A DNA stretch of 29,406 nucleotides from assembly GCA_007130445.1 (NCBI GenBank), contig SLSM01000212.1:1-29406 (forward strand), written 5' to 3'. A model generated the notes under the pieces. It made no database searches and was not told where the DNA came from. It saw only the letters and a list, made by a program, of their open reading frames with translations. The translations under genes were made by a program, and so were the position numbers. Of the stretch, positions 23,327 through 29,406 are shown piece by piece. Each line of letters begins with the position of its first letter. Positions within the stretch are counted from its first letter, which is position 1. This DNA is from Trueperaceae bacterium (GTDB taxonomy: Bacteria; Deinococcota; Deinococci; Deinococcales; Trueperaceae).

Positions 23327-24695
23327 CGAGGCTCGCTTTCACCGCAAGGCCGCGGAGCACGCAGTCGTCGGTCCAGTAGTACTTCCATTGGCCGAAGCGG
23401 CCCGCGAGCATCAGCGTCTGGCCGGTCGGGCGGGCGTCGGCGAGGCGCGCGTCCCAATCGGTGGTCGGTTCGAGCTCGTCGCTCTCGCGCGCCAGGCCGT
23501 GCTGCTCGAGCCAGTCGAGCACCGTCGTGAGCGCCTGGCGCCGCGGGTGGTCGAAGGTGACGTTGGCGAAGCGGATCGGCAGCGTGTGCACGCTCTCGAT
23601 GTGTTCGCGGCCGCGCACGATGCCCATCTCGATCAGCTCACTGCAGACCGCGTCGGCGATGGCGTGCGGCGAGGCGGTCTGCGGACGCGCCTTCGAGAAG
23701 TACACCTCCACCTGCACGCCCGTCTTGCCGGTGGGCGCGTTGTTGGGGGAGAGCATCTCGGTGCAGTTGATGCGCGTGGCGTACTTGTCCTCGTCGTAGA
23801 CGTAGATCCAGTTCTCGGGACGGGCCGTGGGGTGGTCGGCGGTCACGTTGACCAGCAGCAGCGAGGTGCAGGTGAGCGCAGCCGCGGCCTCGCGCACCGC
23901 CCAGGGGGCATCGGAGCGCTCGATCAGGACGGGCAGCGGCAGGGTGCTGACCAGGCGCTCGAAGCCGACGCGCGCGCCGTTGGCGAACAGGAGCTGCTTG
24001 TCGGCGAACGAGACGTGGGTGAGCTCATGGTTGAAGCGGACGTCGGCGCCCTCGAGCAGCGTGCGCGCGTACGAGAGGTAGCCGCCCTTGGCGGGGTAGC
24101 GGATCTTCTTGATGTAGTGCGTCTGCTCCGGCAGCGGCCCCTTGGCACCCTGCGCCACGTCTTCGACGCTCGGGTAGTACACGCGGTCGCCGACCCAGTC
24201 GGTGCCGAGCTGCTCGGGCGCCATCGTCCAGTACTTGCGCGTGTACGCGCTCGGGAAGGTCTCGGCGAAGGTGGCCCCGAAGGCGCGGTGGAGCCACTCG
24301 CGGTAGTCGCGCGGGGCCGCCTCGCCGTCGGCTCGACCGCGGCTGTCGTGGAAGTCGCGCAGGCAGGCGCTGCGCAGCGGCTCCGGCACGGCGTACAGGT
24401 TCGATTGCGCGGGGTGCGGGATCCAGTGCCCCTGGAAGTAGTTGCCCGTCTCGACCGGGTACTCCAGGAAGTCCTGCTCGACGGCGTCGGCGAACAGCTC
24501 CTTCACGTAGTCGTACTTCGTGAACGACAGGTGCGGGCCCTCGTCCCACGTGAAGCCGTCGACGATCTCGGTGTGGATGTGCCCGCCGGCGTGGTGCTTC
24601 TGCTCGAAGACGACACAGCGCTCGTGACCGAGGTGATAGGAGGCGCTCAGGCCCGCCAGGCCGGCGCCGAGGATGACGGTGGGTTCGCTGCTCAT
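23319..24695 (-). CDS. FAD-dependent oxidoreductase, UDP-galactopyranose-mutase-like
   Basis: ATG at 24695 overlaps the previous stop (ATGA) and gives 458 residues. The N-terminus has the FAD-binding Rossmann motif TVILGAGLAGLSASYHL followed by a Glu-ended strand (VVFEQKHHAGGHIHT), as in UDP-galactopyranose mutase and protoporphyrinogen-oxidase-type flavoproteins. Further features are GNYFQGHWIPHP, YPAKGGYLSYARTLL and a C-terminal LMLAGRFGQWKYYWTDD that closes the FAD site. In glycan loci such proteins convert pyranose to furanose sugars or modify a nucleotide sugar. True UGM is shorter (about 370-400 residues) and I do not see enough of its active site to call it one. Confidence 0.75.
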   Translation of the reverse strand: MSSEPTVILGAGLAGLSASYHLGHERCVVFEQKHHAGGHIHTEIVDGFTWDEGPHLSFTKYDYVKELFADAVEQDFLEYPVETGNYFQGHWIPHPAQSNLYAVPEPLRSACLRDFHDSRGRADGEAAPRDYREWLHRAFGATFAETFPSAYTRKYWTMAPEQLGTDWVGDRVYYPSVEDVAQGAKGPLPEQTHYIKKIRYPAKGGYLSYARTLLEGADVRFNHELTHVSFADKQLLFANGARVGFERLVSTLPLPVLIERSDAPWAVREAAAALTCTSLLLVNVTADHPTARPENWIYVYDEDKYATRINCTEMLSPNNAPTGKTGVQVEVYFSKARPQTASPHAIADAVCSELIEMGIVRGREHIESVHTLPIRFANVTFDHPRRQALTTVLDWLEQHGLARESDELEPTTDWDARLADARPTGQTLMLAGRFGQWKYYWTDDCVLRGLAVKASLGG

Positions 24696-25666
24696 GCTGA
24701 TGACTCGCCTTCGGGTGGGTTCGTGGCCCGGTGGGTGCGCCACCAGGCGATCGTGTCGCGGAGGCCCTGTTGCCAGGTGAAGCTCGGCCGGAACCCGACC
24801 TCGTCGCGCAGTCGGCCGGTGTGGGCCACCACACGGGGCGGGTCGCGGGGCGACAGCGGTCGCGCCCCGAGCGCGATCAGGTCGGGCCGGCCGATCTGCT
24901 CGCCGATCTCCAGCACCAGATCGCGCACGGTGAGCGCATCGCCGGAGCCGATGTTGACCGCGCCGCGTACGTCGGATCCGACCAACGCCACGAAGGCGGC
25001 GGCGACGTCGCGGACGTGCAGGAAGTCGCGTTCCTGGGTGCCCACGCTGCACGCCGCCGTCTCGCCGGCCAGGAGCGCGCGTACCACCGAGGCGACCAGC
25101 CGGTCGGGGTGCTCGTGCGGACCGTAGAGGAAGAAGACCCGGCCCCAGGCGTTGGCGACGCCGACCTCGCTCGCGAACGCGTCGAGGAGACCGCCGAGCG
25201 CCACCTTGCTCGCGCCGTACAGCGTGTCCGGCGTGAGCACGGTGGTGGTCTCGTGGCAGTCGCCCGGCCCGTGGTGGTACTCGAAGCACGTGCCGGCGCT
25301 CACCAGCCGCGTGGCGCCGTGTTGGGCGGCGCTGCGCGCGAGACGCAGGCTGGCGGCGACCCAGTCGAGGTTCGTCGGCGTGCGCGTGTACACGCCGGGC
25401 GTGGTGACCCAGGCGAGGTGGAGGAGGACGTCGGGCCGCACGCGCTCGCACAGCGGGTCGATCGAGGCGGGGTCGAGCAGGTCGGCGCGGTGCCACTGCA
25501 CGCCGGCCTCACCGGCACGTTCGGCCGTGGGCGCGGCCTGGCTGCTGAGCGCGTGCACCTCGAACCCGCGCTCCACCAGGAGCGGTAGCGTCTGCCGGCC
25601 GATGAACCCCGTGGCGCCGGTGACGAGGATGCGGCGCGTGTGCGCCTCGGCCGTCGCCGCGCTCAC
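24692..25666 (-). CDS. NAD-dependent epimerase/reductase acting after RfbG
   Basis: GTG at 25666 overlaps the rfbG stop (GTGA) and gives 324 residues. Extended-SDR motifs are ILVTGATGFIG near residue 13, HLAWVTTPGVY, SAGTCFEY, the catalytic Tyr-x-x-x-Lys in LYGASK, and GRVFFLYGPHE. Its place directly after rfbF and rfbG suggests that it reduces or epimerises CDP-4-keto-6-deoxyglucose to a CDP-6-deoxyhexose, as RfbJ-like and related enzymes do in O-antigen loci. That step is inferred from position. No RfbH-type 3-dehydratase is present, so a 3,6-dideoxy sugar is not expected from the genes in view. Confidence 0.85.
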   Translation of the reverse strand: MSAATAEAHTRRILVTGATGFIGRQTLPLLVERGFEVHALSSQAAPTAERAGEAGVQWHRADLLDPASIDPLCERVRPDVLLHLAWVTTPGVYTRTPTNLDWVAASLRLARSAAQHGATRLVSAGTCFEYHHGPGDCHETTTVLTPDTLYGASKVALGGLLDAFASEVGVANAWGRVFFLYGPHEHPDRLVASVVRALLAGETAACSVGTQERDFLHVRDVAAAFVALVGSDVRGAVNIGSGDALTVRDLVLEIGEQIGRPDLIALGARPLSPRDPPRVVAHTGRLRDEVGFRPSFTWQQGLRDTIAWWRTHRATNPPEGESSA

Positions 25667-26748
25667 GCCACTCCCGCCGCGGGCCGCTGGTACGCGGCGA
25701 TCTGGGCGCGTGTGAACGCGGCCATGTCCTCGCCGCGCTGCAAGGCGCGGTACCAGGCGACGGTCTCCGTGATCGCCTCGGCGAGCGTGTAGCGAGGGCG
25801 CCACTCGAGCTCGCTGCGCGCCTTCTCGGCGTCGAGCAGGAGCAGCTGCGCCTCGTGCGGCTGTTCGCCCTCGTCGCGGTCCCAGCCGGCGCCGTCGCCC
25901 CAGGCCTCGGCCAGGTGATCGACCACCCATTCGACCGGCCGGCAGTCGACGAGCGGTGGGCCGAAGTTCCAGCCGCCGGCCGCGCGCTCCGGAGCGCTCA
26001 GCGCGTGCTCCACCACCTGCAGGTAGCCGGCCAGGGGCTCGAGTACGAACTGCCACGGCCGCACCGCGCGAGGGTTGCGGATCCGCGGCCGGCCGCCGTC
26101 GAAGTAGGCCGAGATCACGTCGACCACCAGCCGGTCGGTGGCCCAGTCGCCGCCGCCGATGACGTTGCCGGCGCGGGCGCTCGCCACCACCACGCCGTGC
26201 TGCGCGTGGCGCTCGGGCGGGAAGTAGCTCTGGCGGTAGGCGGCGGCGACGAGCTCGGCGCAACCCTTGCTGCTGGAGTACGGGTCGGCGCCGCCCATCG
26301 GGTCGTCCTCGCGATAGGGCCGGTCGGTCTCGCGGTTGAGGTAGCACTTGTCGCTGGTCACGCACAGGACGACGCTGGGTGGCGTCGCTGCGCGCCGCAC
26401 CGCGTCCAGCACGTTCGCGGTGCCCATGACGTTGGTCGCGTAGGTCTCGAGCGGTTGGCGGTACGACGGGCGCACCAGCGCCTGCGCCGCCAGGTGCAGC
26501 ACCACGTCGGGGCGGTGCTCGTCCACGGCCTGCCGCACGCGCTCCGCGTCACGGACGTCGGCCTCGATCGAGGTCAGCGTCTCGGCCACGCCGGCGAGCC
26601 GGTAGAGCGAGCGCTCGCCCTCTGGAGCGAGCGCGTACCCGGTCACCTCGGCTCCCATGGCGTGCAGCCATAGCGCCAGCCAACTCCCCTTGAACCCCGT
26701 GTGGCCCGTGAGCAGGACGCGCCGTCCGCGCCAGGCCTCCGGGTTCAC
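25663..26748 (-). CDS. rfbG: CDP-glucose 4,6-dehydratase
   Basis: GTG at 26748 overlaps the rfbF stop (GTGA) and gives 361 residues, the normal length. The protein begins VNPEAWRGRRVLLTGHTGFKGSW-like, which is the family hallmark, and continues with LHLAAQALVRPSY, NVMGTANVLDA, VTSDKCYLN, DPMGGADPYSSSKG (Tyr-x-x-x-Lys) and ARAGNVIGGGDWA. It converts CDP-D-glucose to CDP-4-keto-6-deoxy-D-glucose with bound NAD. It directly follows rfbF, the standard pairing. The open frame continues upstream into rfbF but without similarity. GC is very high here (about 77% in 25981-26040, hand count). Confidence 0.96.
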   Translation of the reverse strand: MNPEAWRGRRVLLTGHTGFKGSWLALWLHAMGAEVTGYALAPEGERSLYRLAGVAETLTSIEADVRDAERVRQAVDEHRPDVVLHLAAQALVRPSYRQPLETYATNVMGTANVLDAVRRAATPPSVVLCVTSDKCYLNRETDRPYREDDPMGGADPYSSSKGCAELVAAAYRQSYFPPERHAQHGVVVASARAGNVIGGGDWATDRLVVDVISAYFDGGRPRIRNPRAVRPWQFVLEPLAGYLQVVEHALSAPERAAGGWNFGPPLVDCRPVEWVVDHLAEAWGDGAGWDRDEGEQPHEAQLLLLDAEKARSELEWRPRYTLAEAITETVAWYRALQRGEDMAAFTRAQIAAYQRPAAGVA

Positions 26749-27518
26749 GACCAGACCCGCCACGGCGCCGCGCCCCGCTCCCACAGCGCCTCGAGCAGCG
26801 TCCGGTCGCGCAGCGTGTCCATCGGCTGCCAGAAGCCGCGGTGTTTGAAGGCCTCGATCTCGCCGTCGCGCGCCAGCGACTCGAGCGGCTCGCGCTCCCA
26901 CGTGGTGTCGTCACCGGCGATCCGGTCGATCACCGACGCCTCGAGCACGAAGTAGCCGCCGTTGACCCAGCCGCCCTCGCCCGTGGGCTTCTCGGTGAAG
27001 GTCGCGATGCGCGTCTCGTCGGCGAGCTGCAGCGCGCCAAAGCGTCCGGGAGGCTGCACGGCCGTCAGCGTCGCCTCGCGGCCATGGGCGCGGTGGAACG
27101 CGATCGAGGCGCCGATGTCGACGTCCGAGACGCCGTCGCCGTAGGTGAGGCAGAAGGTCTCGTCGCCGATGTAGTCGCGCACGCGTTTGATGCGGCCGCC
27201 CGTCATGGTCGCCTCACCCGTGTCGACGAGCGTCACGCGCCACGGATCGCCGTTGTGCTGATGGACCTGCAGCTCGTTCGTGCGCAGGTCGAAGGTGACG
27301 TCGGCCTGGTGCAGGAAGTAGTTTGCGAAGTACTCCTTGATCATGTAGCCCTTGTAGCCGCAGCAGATGACGAACTCGTCGATCCCGTGCGCGCCGTAGG
27401 TCTTCATGATGTGCCACAAGATGGGCCGTCCGGCGATCTCCACCATCGGCTTCGGGCGGGTGACGGTCTCTTCGGACAGCCTGGTGCCGAGGCCTCCGGC
27501 CAGGATGACGGCTTTCAC
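26745..27518 (-). CDS. rfbF: Glucose-1-phosphate cytidylyltransferase
   Basis: The GTG at 27518 has GAGGGGA at 27526-27532 and gives 257 residues, exactly the family size. The nucleotidyltransferase signature AVILAGGLGTRLSEET lies at residues 3-18, followed by RPKPMVEI, HIMKTYGAHGI, CCGYKGYMIKEYF, the metal-site GDGVSDVD and a WVNGGYFV strand. It makes CDP-glucose from CTP and glucose-1-phosphate for RfbG. It is the first gene of the long minus-strand operon, so transcription of that operon should start between 27519 and 27803. Confidence 0.96.
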   Translation of the reverse strand: MKAVILAGGLGTRLSEETVTRPKPMVEIAGRPILWHIMKTYGAHGIDEFVICCGYKGYMIKEYFANYFLHQADVTFDLRTNELQVHQHNGDPWRVTLVDTGEATMTGGRIKRVRDYIGDETFCLTYGDGVSDVDIGASIAFHRAHGREATLTAVQPPGRFGALQLADETRIATFTEKPTGEGGWVNGGYFVLEASVIDRIAGDDTTWEREPLESLARDGEIEAFKHRGFWQPMDTLRDRTLLEALWERGAAPWRVWS

Positions 27519-27703
27519 AATTCGATCCCCTCGTGTGGTCGCGGTCGTCGGCGGCCGCGTGAGCGCAGCGGTGCGCCGGCGGTTGCCGGGCAGACACCTC
27601 AGTATCGGCGTGGCGCGCGTGGGAGGGTGTGACCGATTCGCGTCGAGCCAGTGCGCATGTCGGGTTCGCCAGAACGTCCAGTGACGTGTGCGGACGAGAA
27701 ACG

Positions 27704-27733
27704 ATGACACTCGTGCGATGCTCAACATATGAT
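27704..27733 (+). promoter_or_regulatory. Probable sigma70-type promoter for the ParB-like gene
   Basis: ATGACA (27704-27709; five of six bases of TTGACA) and TATGAT (27728-27733; five of six bases of TATAAT) are separated by 18 bases. They lie in an AT-richer patch of the region between divergent rfbF and the gene at 27804, and would give a leader of about 60-65 bases. Confidence 0.45.
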
Positions 27734-27803
27734 GAGAATAGTTCCACCAGGCGAGACACGACGACTGTCGGAAGCGATCATGCTTCGATCGAAAACGTAG
27801 TCG

Positions 27804-28742
27804 ATGAAGCGGGCCTACGTGAAGCGGTGTGTGCGGGCAGTGGCCGACCTCGCGCGTGCGATTCGAGGCAAGGGGACCGCCGATGGCGTCGATGTTGTCC
27901 ACGACGTGTTCGTGTCGGAGCTCTGCGACGACGACCCCGTCGCGAGCACGTACGCGCACGCCTCGGGCGCCACCGTCGTTCAGGTCCCGATCGAGCGATG
28001 TCGGGGCTTGTGGTTTGCGGGATTCGCATGCGGACGCGACGGCAACCATCCATATGTGCAGACGTTGACGGAGCATGCAACGGGCGAGGCCGCATCGTAC
28101 GAAGCGTCGCCGCTGCAGGCGTACTTCGACCGTTGGCATCCAGCGTCGGCAGCCGAGGCGCTGGGCCTTGGCGACGCTGCTGTCGGTGCCATGGATTGGT
28201 TTCATCGGGCGCCGGCCGCCGCCGCGATGGCACCCTGGTGGCCGACCCGGGATCTGGCGTCATTCGCGCAGGACTTCGAAGCGTCGACTCGACGCGAGAA
28301 TCTCGGTTCGAAAGCATCTCGGACGGCCGCCACGCTGCCGGCGGCAGCAGGTTCGCATCTCTTCGGTCCGGTCTCCGAGGAGAAGGGAGCCATCGAGTTC
28401 GATCGGATTCTTCGTGTGTTCCGGTCGATGCTCCGGAACGGATTCAGACGCGACGCGAAGACCCTGGATGGTGACGTTCGAGGCCAAGCGCTCGTGCGGG
28501 ACGATGGATCGTATACCGTCTTCATCCTGAACGGGCAACACAGGGTCGCGGCGGCGGCGGCCGTAGGTCTTGGCGCGATCCCGATCCGATTCCAACGTGG
28601 TGCGTCGGTCGGGCAGAGCATCGTCCATCGCTCCGACGCTGCCCACTGGCCAGCGGTCAGGTCCGGGACGTTCACCAAGAACGCGGCGCTCGCTGTGTTC
28701 GATCGGCTGTTCGTGGGCCGGCAGCCATGGCCAGACGGCTAG
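27804..28742 (+). CDS. Second ParB/sulfiredoxin-like-fold protein (uncharacterised)
   Basis: The protein has 312 residues from an ATG at 27804, with no clear Shine-Dalgarno. The C-terminal third has HLFGPVSEEKGAIEFDRIL near 194, then DVRGQALVRDDG, FILNGQHRVAAAAAVGL and IPIRF (about 240-265). This is the beta-strand, G-x-H-R loop, helix and beta-strand order of ParB/Srx-type domains. The N-terminal two thirds have an EASPLQAYFDRWHPASAAEALGL segment, which I recall from unassigned proteins of polysaccharide clusters. It does not align with the ParB-like protein at 4351-5139 outside the loop, so the two belong to different families. No helix-turn-helix or membrane segment is seen. The gene is single, divergent from rfbF and convergent with the epimerase gene, and its base composition is locally less GC-rich than rfbF-rfbG. 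Confidence 0.72.
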   Translation: MKRAYVKRCVRAVADLARAIRGKGTADGVDVVHDVFVSELCDDDPVASTYAHASGATVVQVPIERCRGLWFAGFACGRDGNHPYVQTLTEHATGEAASYEASPLQAYFDRWHPASAAEALGLGDAAVGAMDWFHRAPAAAAMAPWWPTRDLASFAQDFEASTRRENLGSKASRTAATLPAAAGSHLFGPVSEEKGAIEFDRILRVFRSMLRNGFRRDAKTLDGDVRGQALVRDDGSYTVFILNGQHRVAAAAAVGLGAIPIRFQRGASVGQSIVHRSDAAHWPAVRSGTFTKNAALAVFDRLFVGRQPWPDG

Positions 28743-28756
28743 CCGACCCGATATAT

Positions 28757-29406
28757 CTACACCCCGTAGTACGAGCGGTACCACGACACGAAGCGCGGCA
28801 CGCCCTCCTCGATGCTCACGCTCGGCCGGAACCCGACGTCGCGCTCCAGCGCCGCGACGTCGGCGAAGGTCGCGGGCACGTCGCCTGGCTGGATGTCGGT
28901 CATGACCTTGATCGCCGTGATCCCGAGCGCGTCTTCGAGCACCTCGATCATGTGCATCAGCTCGACCGGCCGGTGGTTCCCGATGTTGTAGATGCGGTAC
29001 GGCGCGCGGCTCGTGCCCGGATCCGGGGCGTCGCCGTCCCAGGCGGGATCGCCCGTCGGCACCGTGTCGAGCACGCGGACCACGCCTTCGGTGACGTCGT
29101 CGACGTAGGTGAAGTCACGGCGCATGCGCCCGTGGTTGAACACCTGGATCGGCTCGCCTGCGAGGATCGCCTTCGTGAAGAGGAAGAGCGCCATGTCGGG
29201 CCGGCCCCAGGGGCCGTACACCGTGAAGAACCGCAGCCCCGTGGTGGGCAGTGCGAACAGGTGCGAGTAGGTGTGCGCCATCAACTCGTTGGACTTCTTG
29301 CTCGCCGCGTAGAGGCTGACCGGGTGGTCGACGTTGTCGTCGACCGAGAAGGGCATCTTCGTGTTGGCCCCGTACACCGACGAGCTCGATGCGTACACCA
29401 GGTGCT
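28757..29406 (-). CDS. UDP-glucuronate 4-epimerase, partial (N-terminus beyond right edge)
   Basis: The frame is open from the right edge to a stop at 28757 (about 216 residues seen; the family has about 330-350). The visible part starts at the HLVYASSSSVYG strand and includes the catalytic Tyr-x-x-x-Lys in LYAASKKSNE. It also has TGLRFFTVYGPWGRPDMA and GRMRRDFTYVDDV. This block is diagnostic of the bacterial UDP-glucuronate 4-epimerases (LpsL/Cap1J type), which make UDP-galacturonate for capsules and lipopolysaccharide. The N-terminal NAD-binding motif is outside the window. It ends 14 bases from the convergent ParB-like gene. Confidence 0.93.
   Translation of the reverse strand, partial: HLVYASSSSVYGANTKMPFSVDDNVDHPVSLYAASKKSNELMAHTYSHLFALPTTGLRFFTVYGPWGRPDMALFLFTKAILAGEPIQVFNHGRMRRDFTYVDDVTEGVVRVLDTVPTGDPAWDGDAPDPGTSRAPYRIYNIGNHRPVELMHMIEVLEDALGITAIKVMTDIQPGDVPATFADVAALERDVGFRPSVSIEEGVPRFVSWYRSYYGV

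Noticed and set aside
23319..24695. Naming the flavoprotein a UDP-galactopyranose mutase (glf)
   Set aside because: The FAD-binding start fits, but the length and the parts of the active site I can recognise do not allow separation from other UGM-like flavoproteins.
23088..25127. Long plus-strand open frame (about 680 codons)
   Set aside because: It is antisense to the CE4, flavoprotein and epimerase genes. Its Arg/Val/Gly-rich product lacks motifs.
1..29406. CRISPR arrays, tRNA/rRNA genes, insertion sequences, riboswitches
   Set aside because: I found no spaced direct repeats, tRNA-like cloverleafs, transposase motifs or terminal inverted repeats on reading the window. A covariance-model scan could still find a small structured RNA.

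Overview
The window is a GC-rich bacterial chromosome segment that carries a cell-surface polysaccharide locus (capsule, O-antigen-like or exopolysaccharide). I see no rRNA, tRNA, CRISPR array, insertion sequence or phage gene. The organism is a bacterium with Shine-Dalgarno-led genes, many GTG starts and lipobox lipoproteins. The chain-length regulator and its tyrosine kinase are fused in one polypeptide, as is usual in diderm bacteria. I cannot name the taxon from the sequence; a Deinococcota (Trueperaceae-like) or other high-GC diderm origin is only a guess.

Left part (1-8 kb). A lipoprotein gene runs off the left edge. It is divergent from a three-gene glycosyltransferase operon (GT2, GT4, GT2) that is preceded by an 18-codon leader ORF. 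A convergent two-gene unit follows: a hexapeptide-repeat acyltransferase and a ParB-like-domain protein. Next comes an ABC flippase of the PglK/MsbA type, closed by a strong hairpin.

Middle part (8-19.4 kb). Secreted proteins are mixed with assembly genes: a lipoprotein with two InlB-like repeats and a C-terminal 'DDAEE' domain; a SASA-type esterase lipoprotein; a fused Wzz/BY-kinase; a second secreted DDAEE protein; rmlC with a TupA-like ATP-grasp gene; a DUF5060-type glycoside hydrolase; and a CE4 polysaccharide deacetylase.

Right part (19.4-29.4 kb). A tightly packed minus-strand operon starts at 27518 with rfbF and rfbG (CDP-glucose to CDP-4-keto-6-deoxyglucose). It continues through an NAD-dependent sugar epimerase/reductase, a UDP-galactopyranose-mutase-like flavoprotein, a second CE4 deacetylase with an altered metal motif, a Gfo/Idh/MocA dehydrogenase, another NAD-dependent epimerase and a GT2. 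It then runs on to the first CE4 gene and the hydrolase. A second, unrelated ParB-like-domain gene lies divergent from rfbF, and a UDP-glucuronate 4-epimerase gene runs off the right edge.

Together the genes make nucleotide sugars (CDP-6-deoxyhexose, UDP-galacturonate), transfer them to a lipid carrier, flip the product, control chain length, and tailor the glycan by O-acetylation, deacetylation, an ATP-grasp ligation and possibly phosphorylation. An initiating phosphoglycosyltransferase, a Wzy polymerase and an outer-membrane exporter are not in the window. The most interesting unexplained elements are the two ParB/sulfiredoxin-fold proteins, the short leader ORFs and the secreted DDAEE-domain pair.
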